The notes under the pieces: generated by a model
The model's database searches: none
Told to the model about the DNA's origin: nothing
Seen by the model: the letters and a program-made list of their open reading frames with translations, nothing else
Part shown: positions 22,091-32,952 of the stretch, piece by piece
Layout: the number at the start of each line of letters is the position of its first letter
Numbering within the stretch: the stretch's first letter is position 1
Source: Laguncularia racemosa
Taxonomy: Eukaryota; Streptophyta; Magnoliopsida; Myrtales; Combretaceae
DNA length: 64,000 nt
Direction: 5' to 3'
Assembly (NCBI GenBank): GCA_037954665.1
Contig: JBBMOL010000092.1
Coordinates: 1,488,001 to 1,552,000, forward strand
Position numbers and translations under genes: made by a program

Positions 22091-24098
22091 TGTAAACACC
22101 CAATTTTTTCCCCTAATAATTAATAATGGTCAATTTTCATTTTTTTATTTTTTATAATTTTTCTTATAGTTTAGCAAAAATAAAGAAAAAATATTCAAAA
22201 AAAAATAAATAGGAAAAATATATCAATGTTGGAAAATAATAGTAAAAATAATAAGAAAAGGAGTTAAATAATTTTAAAAAAAATTTAGAATTCTAAAATA
22301 ATAAAAATTGCATTGCATATATACAATTTGTGTAAATTAAAAAAAAAAAAAACTAAGAAGTGGGCTAGCCCAGCTGGCCTGAACCATGGCCTAAGGCGCG
22401 AGGGAAGGGGCTCGATCAGGTGTTCGAATCGTGGGGGATGCATTCCGCGTTTTGCAATTTTTTTCCCTTCCCAAGACACGTGTCAACAGCTGATTGGTCG
22501 ATGCGAATGCACGCGCCGAGCACGTGATCATCCCCTTCCTTTGTCTAAAATCGTCACTAACAGTGGGAGAAATGGAAAATGGAATCCGACTATTTTGATT
22601 CGATTTTTTACACAAATCCAACAGATCTTTAACTAAAATGAGATAAACATCATCCAATTAAAATCAAATCACAACAAAATCAAAGATTTGCACGAATCAA
22701 ATCAAATCAGAGGAAATTTCAACCGCGAATCCGATTTGCCTCAATTAGAAGAAATCCGAGTTTATCCAGCTCGATTTTTAGTGTCTATAAATAGGACTCG
22801 AGGAGGGGAAGCTAAGAGAGGAATTGGAAGAGAGAAAGGAGAGGAAATAGGAGAGTTTAGAAGCTTCGCCAGAGTCCCTTATGCCACGACCTCCGATCGA
22901 GCTCGAAACCACTGTTAGGAGGCGATCTTAAAGAAACCCACTGCTACTGTTAGGATTCCCATCCCCTAAAGGCTCGGAAGCCGCCTTCAAATGCTGTAGA
23001 AAGCCGTTGAAACGCCACCAACGAGGAGCCCCAGCCATCGTAGTTCGACTGATCTGACCCGACCCGACTTGTGCATCGTATCTGGATCCAACTAAGTCGG
23101 ATTTTTTGTTTATTTATTTATTATTTTATTTATTTATTGTATTTTATTTATTTATTTATTTACAATTCGAAAATGAAAAAAAAAGAGAGAAAAAAAATAA
23201 AAAAATAAAAATAGGAAAAATAGTAGAATTTAGATTAGTTTATTATTTTCATATTTAGTTTAGAATAGATAAAATAATGAAAAATAATAAAATATGAAAT
23301 AAAAAATACAAAAATAAAAAATACAAAAATATAAATAATAATAATAATAATATTAGAGGTAGGTTAATAATAGGGAAATAAAAATAATTTTTATCACTTA
23401 GAAAAATCCTTTTCTTAAATAAATCCAAAATTGGTTTTTTCTTAAATTAATTTTTTCAAAAAATAAAATAAAATAAAATAAAATAATCAAGCTTAGGCTT
23501 AGATTTTTTTTTTTTCAAAAAAATGCTATAAATGATAAAAACGTAAACCAGAAGTAATTTCATAATTAAAATTAACAAACCTACTAAAGTTTTTCATGAA
23601 AAGCAAATTATGGCTTGTTTGATCCTGAATAGTAGGTACGTAGGCACCCTTATGGGGCAACTCTAAAAAAAATAAAAAATCATTTTCCATATTAGAATAA
23701 GTTGTTTTTAATCAATAAGCAAAAACACAACAAAAAATAATAAAAATAAAAACAAAATAAATAATAATAAAAGACATTAAGATAGGGTTTAGATTTCAGA
23801 AGAATAAGGTAGTAATTTTAAAGTTTTAATAGGTTAGCTTCCGAGTTCAGAAACTTTGGTTTTCCCTTTCCTCTTTCACAAAAATGAAAGGAGGAAATCT
23901 CGTTGACTAGTTGTCCAAATTAGGATTAATCTACTCAATTAATCCTAATTCAATAATCTTTCCCAACTTCAGTTGGGTGGCGACTCCAAAATAAGACAAA
24001 ATTCCTAGTTCAAATCGAGGATTTATATTAGATGAGCATAGAGTCTAGTATAAATCGAATTAAGAATGAAAATGAAAAATAAAAAATTAGACTTGATA
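22091..24098 (+). repeat. 5' LTR of element 1 (2008 bp)
   Basis: Matches 34437-36391 along its length, with short indels and mainly transition differences. It holds a promoter-like TATAAATA at 22786-22793, a tRNA-like module at about 22361-22432, and AT-rich low-complexity sequence in its second half (about 23100-23780). Open stretches inside the LTR (22285-22918) are conserved only as DNA and are not counted as genes. Confidence 0.93.
22361..22460 (+). other. tRNA-like A and B boxes inside the 5' LTR (SINE-head-like)
   Basis: TAGCCCAGCTGG at 22366-22377 fits the Pol III A-box consensus TRGCNNAGYNGG. TGTTCGAATCG at 22421-22431 fits 9 of 11 positions of the B box GGTTCGANNCC. A T-run follows at about 22459. 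The 3' LTR copy keeps the same module (A box TAGCTCAGCTGG at 34707-34718, GTTCGAATC at 34763-34771). No cloverleaf of a working tRNA is evident. It may be a SINE-like insertion fixed in the ancestral LTR, or chance. Confidence 0.5.
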
Positions 24099-24102
24099 GG
24101 AT

Positions 24103-24119
24103 TGCGACTCTGCTGGGGA
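24103..24119 (+). other. Primer binding site of element 1
   Basis: Five bases after the 5' LTR the sequence is TGCGACTCTGCTGGGGA. It closely resembles the TGGCGACTCNGCTGGGGA primer site of Tat/Ogre elements, which pairs with the 3' end of tRNA-Arg. Its position directly after the LTR supports both the LTR boundary and the lineage call. One G of the expected GG is missing. Confidence 0.7.
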
Positions 24120-24606
24120 CCCTTCCTAGTAGGCTAGCTACCTGAACCTTCTGAAATCACCATTTCAAAAATGTCTTTTGATTGTTATATTGTTGCTAAC
24201 CTTTCAGGGATTTAACGAAATTAAGGTTATATGTATTTTTTTAAGTCTGGATGCATGTAATCGTGTGATTAGATACGACCAAACCTAGGCCGTCTTAGGA
24301 CCCTAAAACGGGGGGCCATTGTGTAGGTTTCGAGCGAAGTGATATGATCACCATTTGGGACTGATTAAGCTACCCCACCCAATGCTTCGATATGGCATGA
24401 GATCCATTTCTTCGAGAATGCAGGAGGCCATAGAGCTTGGGGACCTGTTAGAACCCACCTATTTGCATACATGAAGTCATGGGCTAGCAATTGATTAATG
24501 ATGTAATGCTTTTGTTCCGTTCCTGGAGTTCAGATACCTTTCCCTGTAATAACATCATTTGTACTTTGTAAAACTTTTTTGTAATTAGAGATTTTTATTG
24601 TAATAG
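24120..24606 (+). other. Leader of element 1 between primer site and ORF1
   Basis: Non-coding leader with no open frame of note. It contains an A/T-rich 3' part (24540-24606) just before the first ATG. Such leaders usually hold packaging signals; none can be recognised here. Confidence 0.5.
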
Positions 24607-26111
24607 ATGGCCAGTTCTACAGTCGATCGCCTTCTTCGCAAAGAGATCCAAAGTTGGTATTAAACCATTGGTTTACTCTGTACAACCCCGAAGAGCAAGT
24701 CTTCATCCAACAAAAGATAGGGCCCATCTTTTCACTAATGAAGATGGAAATGAACTTACCTCCGATATGGGCTATCCTCCATCTATGGAAAGTAGAGCCC
24801 AGAGCTTTCTTCATTGGGCCACATGAGATCACTCTCACTCTAGAAGAATACACCTAACTTCTGTAAGCCCCATCACTAACGAGCGAGGTGTATGTGCCAG
24901 ATCTTGAGGCTGGGTCAGTCGGTATTTTTAGTAGACTTCTAGGTATTTGCAAGACAGCAATCAACCAAGCCCTGGCAAACTACAATGGATATTATATACG
25001 GATGGACGAGTTAGAAGCCTGGTTCATAGCCCGGTAAGATGACGGGGATAGGAAAGACATATTATGCGGACACCTTAAGAGCTACAAGCAGAGGAGGGTG
25101 AGTGCTTTCATCCTGATAGCCTTCGCAACCATACTCTTCCCCATCAGAACCTTTTACATCCACTACCAAGTCGCAAAGCTAGTGGCCCAATTCTTGGAAG
25201 GGAAATCTTATATCCCGGCTCTACTGACTGAACAAATTCGGAACTTGAACTTTGTCAAGAGGAAGGGCCATAAGATCTTCCGCTCAAACATCAACCTTGT
25301 CCTGATCTGGTTTGTAAGCCACCTCAAATGTTTTGGGTTGAACTTGGTCTGGAAATCTTTAGCCTAAAAAGTGGACCTTGTGGACTCATGCATAGAAAAG
25401 ATAAAGCTGCTCGGTGACTTTACTAGCCACAATTGGGTGGAAGTGCTTAAGAGTTTTAGTGTCGACGACATCCTGTGGACAACTAGATGGAGTTGCTGTA
25501 GCAAAGTCATCCTAACCTGTAGAAACCTTCAGGCCGTCCCTCTAATTGGTATCAGCGGATGTATAGGTTATCATCCAAACTCGATGGTCCGCTAGTTCGG
25601 TATCATTCAAGACATAATTTATCGACCATCACTAGAAGCAATCACGTTTGAATACCAAGACCCAAATTTGCTAGTAGCTAAGAAGTTTTCCAAGCTAGTA
25701 GAGGTCAAAGCCCTATAGGAAACCCGAATCGAGAGCCCCAACGTAGACCTTAAAGACCTAGATGGCGAAGTGGGCAAGCATCGAGCCACTAGGGATTTCG
25801 TGATCCACCAGCTATATCAAACAGGAGAAAGGACATACCGAGTCCTAGATATCACCCAACCTAAGCTAGACAAGGTAGACCTAGAGTTGAGAACCTATTT
25901 GGAACAAGTCAGGGCCTGGATGGAGGTATACTTCAAAGTTGCAGACTACAAAAAGGATATCTGGAAGGGTAGATTTAAAGAGTTTGATCAAAGGAACAAG
26001 GCCTTAGAAGCTCGGCTAAAGAAGACCCAAGCTAGAGTTAAAGAGCTGGAAACTATCATTAGCGGAAAACCGATGCTTACACAGCAGAAGAAGAAGAGGA
26101 CTAATAAATAG
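24607..26111 (+). pseudogene. ORF1 of element 1 (DUF7745-like, upstream of gag), broken
   Basis: Starts at ATG 24607 (MASSTVDRLLRKEIQSW). It shifts frame near 24655 and continues in one frame to the TAG at 26111, with several in-frame stops (for example near 24855, 25037, 25365, 25595 and 25718). The motif LHLWKVEPRAFFIGPHEITL (about 24778-24837), giving a W-x-P-x-x-R-x-F-x-x-G pattern and then LTLEEY, resembles DUF7745, a domain linked to the plant mobile-domain type and found in the extra ORF of Tat elements. The C-terminal third (25770-26111) is highly charged, with coiled-coil potential (EARLKKTQARVKELE), and ends KKKRTNK. The function of ORF1 in this lineage is not established. The frame assignment is solid; the family name is moderate. 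Confidence 0.72.
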
Positions 26112-26347
26112 ATTACCATTGTACTTTTTCATTTTTTCAAGTATCGAACTCCAAGTTTCCAATATTAATAAAAATAAAATTTCAGTATTATATCATTAAT
26201 CAATTGCTGGCCCCTTTATTTTAGCATTTGTGTGACACATGCATCATATTTACATACATGTATTAAATTAAGAAAAATTCGTGCCAGGTATCAAAGATAG
26301 TTCCCAAACAACCAAATCCTCTAAGGAGCCCAATCTGCACCCGCTCA
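26112..26347 (+). other. Gap between ORF1 and gag of element 1
   Basis: AT-rich sequence with AATAAAAATAAAA near 26166. No coding frame. It may have held a splice or translation signal for gag expression. Confidence 0.4.
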
Positions 26348-29230
26348 ATGGCAAACAGTGGCAACAACAGCAACAATTGCAATAACACCAGCGCTGATAC
26401 CGCCTCAAATCCTAGGATCGTATCCCTAAAACAAACAGTCCAGTAATTGGCTGCACAAGTCCACCTCTTGACTAAGAGTATTGGCATCTTTCGCACCACC
26501 CAACCAACTCAAAAAGAACACTTAGGGGCCAAAAAGGGGAGAGTAGTAGAGGGCCAACCTCCAAAATATGAAGAGATGAATTCTCACCTTAACCTGGCAT
26601 TCGAGTATGAACCGAGAGGCAACCTCGGCCCAACCTCGGATGACATAAAGAAAGAGATGGAGGACGGGCAAAAGGAGATGGAAAGAAAACTTTTTCAACA
26701 GCTGGCTCATAAAATGAAAACAATAGAGAGGCCTGGTGATTTTGAGCAGGCAGGGATCACTAACTTACTAATATATGGGGAGGAAGTGTACCCAGAGAAG
26801 TTCAAGACCCTAGAATTTGAAAAATTTGATGGCACTGGATGCCCCAAGATGCATACAAGGCCGTACGTATGGAAGATGAGCAAGTATGCCCAATATAACC
26901 AGCTCATGATCCAGACCTTCCAAGATAGCCTTACAGGTCGTGCCCTCGTCTAGTATGCACACCTAAACTTCAACCAAGTCAATACCTGGGAGAGACTTGC
27001 CCGGGCATTCTATGACCGGTACAAATTCAACATCGAAGTTGCCCCTTCGGTAATAGACTTGGAAAGTCTTTGAAAGAAACACAATGAGTCTTTCAAGGAG
27101 TATGCTCAGCGCTAGAGAGCTCAGGCTGCTAGGGTAACGACCCCAATTTCTAAAAATGAGTTGACATTCATCTTTGTCAACACTCTAGATAAGACTTACT
27201 TCTCACATCTGGTGGGCCAAACGTCGTCCAACTTTGCAGAAGTAGTGGCAGTAGGGTGCCGAATTGAGAATGCCATCACATCAGGGAGACTCCAGACAAT
27301 AGATCCTCCTAGAATCACATCATCATAGAGGCCCATAGGGAGTAACAAAGCCAAGGAGTCTATTGTCAACACAGTTAACTTCAGTAGAGTGGACAAGGTT
27401 GGGACCCACGTGACATTTTAGACCACGAATACCTCGATTCAGCAGTCGCCGACAAATTACACCCAGGCCACCGGGGTCTTAAGACAATTTACTCCGATCC
27501 CGATCCCACTCAGCTAAGTCTTCGCTCGGCTGCGAGCAGATAATTTGATCAGTTTCAAGATTCCAAGTGACCGGTACAATCCAAAAAATTTTGACTCAAG
27601 CCTCAAATGTGATTATCATATAGGCTAAGAGGGGCATTCCACAAACAGATGCTGGAGGCTCCGAAACAAGATTCAAGATCTAATTGATACTGGAATAGTG
27701 TAATTGGACTTTATTAACACACCAGCACCCAATGTTAACATTAATCCACTACCTAGCCATAAGCCCACTGTCAATATGATCACGTCCAAAGAGCCGAACT
27801 CTAAAGAGTCTCCAAAATAGCAAAAAGCAACAGTGCAACGAGAAAGTCATCCACACCAAGTCCTAGATGAAACCCCTAAATCACAGATCAAGAAGAGATG
27901 GTTAGTTGGAGACCCAAAGGTCGGTACCTTAGGCGAATCGCATGGGAGATTTGAGTATCTGGTAAATTACTCTTTCACACCAACCGAGTATGAGCCACTT
28001 AGTGGATGAGGACCCGAGTTTGAGAAAGAAGACAACCCACCAAAGGAGAGGGAGAAGTATGTGAATATGATTAAATCGAACCAAAAACCGATAGTCATAA
28101 AGTGCTATGAGGGACAATCTATTGAGGTGCAGATTCCAAAGAAGATATATGTATTCAATCTCCCAATACCCGCAGAGAGGTATAAGGCGGCACCATTTGA
28201 CTATTGGGCTCTCGATCAAGAAAGACCCCCTATCGTAGGAGGAATCACCCATTTTGGGAGAATTTATGACCCAAAATACAAAATCTCAACCAAAGAGCCC
28301 AACACTGAGGCAGGGAAAGAGGACGAAGAGAGGCTCTCTGCATTTACAAAGATGGTTAAGGAAAGTGAATTTAAGATCATGGAACAATTAAACAAGGCTC
28401 TAACCCAGATATCATTTATGGGCCTCCTCACAACGTTTGAGCCTCACAGGAAAGTACTCTTCAAAGTGCTTAAACAGATTAAGGTACCAGAAGGCATCGC
28501 AACAGAGAAATTAAGCCATGTGGCAAATTCAATCTTCACCATGGATCAGATATCTTTCCCTCCCGAAGAGTTGGGGGAAGATGGAAACCAACATACGAAA
28601 TCACTATTCATAGTGGTGAAATGCAACGATATAATCATCTCCAGAGTACTTATTGACAATAGATATTCTCTCAACGTATGCCCTTTGGCCACCCTCGACC
28701 TGCTGGGAGTTGATCCAAGCAACATTAAGCTAAGCTCAACAGTGGTTAGGGCCTTCGATGGGTTCAAGAGAGAAATTGTAGAGGAAATCAACTTACTGGT
28801 GGAGATTGGTCCACAGATATTCCATATACCCTTCCAAGTCCTCGACATTCTAAGGTCTTTCAATATATTATTGGGAAGGCCGTGGATACATACCGCTGGA
28901 GCCATACCCTCAAGCTTCCATCAGAAAGTCAAGTTCGTAGCGAATAGACAAATCATCACCGTGTTGGGAGAGCAAGATTATGCCATCTATAAAGAGACCA
29001 CCATACCCTACATCGGGGAAAACGGTTTCGGAGACTTTGGCCTCCAAATATTCAACGAGGTGAACGTGGTAACTAGCAAAAAGGGCCATCAGTTCAAGGA
29101 GGGACAGCAAGGGACGTTTGGATTAGGGTACGTTCCTATAACCCAGGAAGAGGCACAAGCAAGAGGCATCAGGGGTAGAAGGAAAGAGAAGCCAAGCGAC
29201 ACCCTGATGCATTTTCCACCCCTCCAGTAA
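26348..29230 (+). pseudogene. gag-pro of element 1, one frame with about eleven stops
   Basis: ATG at 26348 (MANSGNNSNN). The gag core includes FEKFDGTG, the Y-x-x-x-M-x-x-Y pattern, LTGRALV and ARAFYDRYKFN. The zinc-knuckle-like CDYHIG*EGHSTNRCW near 27607 has a stop in it. The same frame then runs open from 28061 to the TAA at 29230. This holds KVPEG (a fragment of the region ahead of protease) and the aspartic protease core VLIDNRYSLNVCP near 28640-28690. Relatives have D-N-G-S-S; here Gly is Arg and Ser is Tyr, so the protease should be dead. LLGRPWIH follows as the second protease motif. Family knowledge: gag packages the RNA and the protease matures the polyprotein. The nearly 1.2-kb open part contrasts with the many stops in gag. 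Confidence 0.88.
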
Positions 29231-29492
29231 TCATTCAAGTAAGCAACTATCCTTCAAGAGCTAAGGATAAGCAAAACCGACGTCAGCGATGAAGGCCTAA
29301 CCTCTCGCACGTTCGAGCAGCATCTAGCTTTTAACAATTGGTTCTGTTATGCTATTGATAGGGCTAGGTCAGCTCAAGGATAGGGAACAATTATTAAACA
29401 AATTTCTATTGTGTTTTTTTTTTAATTCAATAAATTGCAATTCATTCCTTTTTTGCTTATATATACATGCTCTCGTTTCACTTTACCCACAG
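29231..29492 (+). other. Candidate intron between protease and reverse transcriptase of element 1
   Basis: The gag-pro frame ends at 29230 and pol begins in another frame. Just after the stop there is a donor-like CAA|GTAAGC (GT at 29239-29240). A T-rich tract (29405-29490) ends in TTTACCCACAG (AG at 29491-29492). The pol frame is open from 29494, with one stop, straight into RT. Ogre elements are known to splice out an intron in this place. The gag-pro frame looks coding-like past the stop to about 29380, so the true donor may lie further right. Confidence 0.5.
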
Positions 29493-32400
29493 ATTCCCTA
29501 CCATCGAATGTCAAGGACATTTCACGTAGGTAGGTAATGAAAACACCGATATCGTTTCCAACATTATTGAGTCAGCCATTGGAGGCAATGTCCTTGACCA
29601 CAAAATAATATAAGAAATTTGGCAAAAACATGAACAAAGTGGGATTTCAATAGACGAGCCAATGGAGACAGTAAATCTAGGAAGCATTGAGAAGCCTAAA
29701 AACCTCAAGATTGGGGCCAATTTGAGTGCCAAGCAAAAGCGCGAGATAGTCAAGTTGCTAACTGAATATGTAGATGTATTCGCTTGGTCATATGGCGACA
29801 TGCTAGGACTAGACTAGTCAATAGTAGTTCACAAGCTTCCCACAAGGGAAGATGTCAAACCTAATAAACAAAAATTGAGAAGATTTAGGCTTGACATCTT
29901 ACTAAAGATTAAAGAGGAAGTCAAAAAACTACTAGAAGTAGGGTTTATTGAGGTGTTTGACTATTTGGAATGGGTAGCGAATATAGTCCCCGTTCTAAAA
30001 AAGAATGGGAAAGTACGTGTATGTGTAGACTTTCGAGACTTAAACTAAGCTATGCCAAAAGACAACTTCCCTCTACCTCACATCGATGTCCTGGTAGATA
30101 ACATCGCAGGGAACCATCTCTTCTCCTTTATGGACAGTTTCTCAGGGTATAATTAAATAAAAATGGTTGAAGAAGATAAAACTAAGACGACCTTCATCAC
30201 AACACGGGGAACTTTTTGTTAAAAGGTCATGCCATTTGGTTTGAAAAACGTCGGGGCAACGTATCAGAGAGCCATGGTCACGATACTTCATGACATGATG
30301 CATCGAGAAGTTGAAGTATACGTTAATGATATAATAGCCAAGTCTAAAGAAGAAGAAAGCCATGTAGTTATTCTGAGAAAATTGTTCAAACGACTAAGAA
30401 AGTTTCAACTCAAGTTAAATCCAGACAAGTGCACTTTTGGGGTCACAACAGGCAGGTTGTTAGGGTTTATCATAAGCCGAGAAGGCATTAAAATCGACTC
30501 TAACAAAGTAAAGGCCATATTGGAGCTACCCTCTCCACGTACTATCAAAGAGGTGAGAGGTTTGCTAGGAAGGTTAAATTATATAGCCCGTTTCATCTCA
30601 CAACTCACAGACAAATGTCGTCCATTATTCTGTCTGCTAAAAAAGAATGCTGCAGTAGAATGAGACGATGAATGTGAAGAAGCATTTAGGACAATCAAAG
30701 ACTATCTCATAAATCCTCCAGTCTTGATAGTTCCAAAACAAGGGAAACCCTTATTTTTATACCTCACGATACTCCTTGAATCCATGGGATGTGTGTTGGG
30801 ATAGAAAGATGAAGAGGGGAGAGAACATTCTATATATTATCTAAGCAAGAAATTCACAGACGGGGAACAAAGGTATTTAAAAATAAAGAGGACTTGCTTT
30901 GCTCTGATTTGGGACATGCACCGATTGAGGCAATACACCTTTTACTACCCCATTGAGTTGCTGACGAGACATGATCCTTTGAAGTACTTGGTAGAGAAGC
31001 CCATTTTGTTAGGGAGAATTTCCAAATGGCAAATGCTCTTATCAGAATTTGATATCACATACATAAATCAAAATTCAATAAAAGGGCAATCTTTAGCTAA
31101 CCAATTAGCAGAACACCCAGTTGAGGGAAATCCCTAAGAATCACAAGCCCAATTCCCTAATAAAAATATATTAACAGCGGAGGGCGCACCAACAGAAGAT
31201 TATGGGATAGACCAAAGCCTTAAATGGAAGATGTTCTTTAATGGAGCTGCCAATGTATTTGGTTGTGGGATTGGGACAGTGTTAATATCACTAGAAGGAA
31301 CACAATTCCCTTCAGCAATAAGACTCACATTTCCATATACTAATAATATCGCGGAATATGAGGCATGCATCCTCGACCTCAAAATGGCTTGCCACATGGA
31401 AATCCGTGAATTAGAAGTGTACGGAGATTCTTTACTCATCATATTACAGACAAGAGGGAAATACAAAACTAAAGACCTTAAATTGGTACCATACCATCAG
31501 CATTTGACAGAGCTAATTGATGAATTCGAGGCAATCACCTTCACATACATCTCAAGAACTCAGAATCAATTTGCAAATGTACTCGCCACACTAGCATCTA
31601 TAATTCAGATAACAGGGGAAATCGAAGTCCAACCATTGAAAATAGAGATCGAAAATCAACCCACCTATTGTTTGGTAATCGAAAAAGCACAAGATGATAA
31701 GCCCTAGTATCATGATATCAAAACTTTTCTCCAAGAAAGCAAATACCCTAAAATGGCTAGTAAAAATGACCAAAGAACACTTAGAAGATTAGTAAGTCAT
31801 TTCTTATTAAATGGGCCTGTGCTTTACAAAAGATCGCCTGATACCACCTTATTAAGATGTGTGGATAGCAATGAAGTGTGTGAACTGATGAAAGAAGTGC
31901 ATGAAGGAGTAAGTGGACCTCACATGAACGGCTACATGTTGGCTTGAAAAATCATGAGATTGGGCTACTATTAACTAACCATGGAATCAGATTGTATCAA
32001 ATATGTCAAGCACTGTCACTTATGTTAAGTTTATGCAAACCGAATAAATGCCCCGCCTAAAGAACTTCATTCGTTGTCTACACCATGGCTTTTCTCCATG
32101 TGGGGAATCGACATCATCGACCCAATCACTCTAATAGCATCCAATAGCCACAGATTTATACTAGTAGCCATTGATTACTTCTCCAAGTTGGTGGAAGCTT
32201 CATCATATGCCAGTGTCACAAAAGGGGTAATAGTTCGATTTTTGAAGAGGGACATAATAGCTCAATACGGAGTTCTTGAGTCAATTATCATCGACAACGG
32301 TACCAATCTCAACAACAAGTCGATGACAGATTTATGTTGACAGTTCCACATAAACCATAGAAATTCAACTCCCTATTGACCTTAGATGAATGGGGCAGTG

Positions 32401-32952
32401 GAAGTAGCCAACAAGAATATCAAAATAATCATAAAAAAGATGACAATCACTTACAAAGATTGGCACGAGATGCTGCCATTTTCCCTCATGGCTTACAGAA
32501 CCTCAATTAGAACATCTATTAGAGTTACCCCATATTCTCTAGTATATGGTATTGAGACAGTCCTACTAGTTGAAGTCGAAATACCATCCTTTAGAATTCT
32601 ATCAGAAGCGCAACTAGATGAATCGGACTGGGTAAAGAAGAGGCTTAATCAGTTGAATTTGATCGACGAAAAAAGACTCACTACGTTATGTCACGGCCAG
32701 TGTTACCAACAAAGAATGGCCCGAGCATTCAACAAAAAAATGAGACCTCGATGTTTCAAGGAAGGAGATCTGGTGCTAAAGAAAGTTCTCTCGAATGCTC
32801 AAGATTCTAGAGGGAAGTTTACCTCAAACTATGAGGGCCCATATGTTGTAAAGATGGTATTGTCATGAGGTGCTTTGATATTGACTCAAATGGATGGTTC
32901 GGAATTGAGAGATCCCATTAATATCGATGCTATTAAGATGTACTATCCTTAG
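29493..32952 (+). pseudogene. pol of element 1: RT, RNase H, archaeal-type RNase H, integrase (broken)
   Basis: One frame with about fifteen stops. RT: YVDVFAWSYGDM (29767), VRVCVDFRDLN, FPLPHIDVLVDN, VMPFGLKNVGATYQRAM (30226), and the catalytic box as YVNDII, where YVDD is expected (Asp to Asn). RNase H follows with YYLSKKFTDGEQRY. From 31231 comes a second RNase H of archaeal type, FNGAANVFGCGIGTVL (first catalytic Asp is Asn) and NNIAEYEACIL. Integrase: the HHCC finger (VHEG, GPHMNG, CHLC), then catalytic D in GIDIID (about 32105), D in IDNGTN (32290) and E in NGAVEVANK (32388). The tail YEGPYVVKMV closes it. The double RNase H is diagnostic of the Tat lineage. Stops at GYN*IK and TPY*P*MNG sit where Gln or Arg is conserved, fitting C-to-T change. 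Confidence 0.92.

Noticed and set aside
22361..22460. A functional tRNA gene inside the LTR
   Set aside because: A and B boxes are present, but I could not fold an acceptor stem or anticodon arm. It is listed only as a tRNA-like module.
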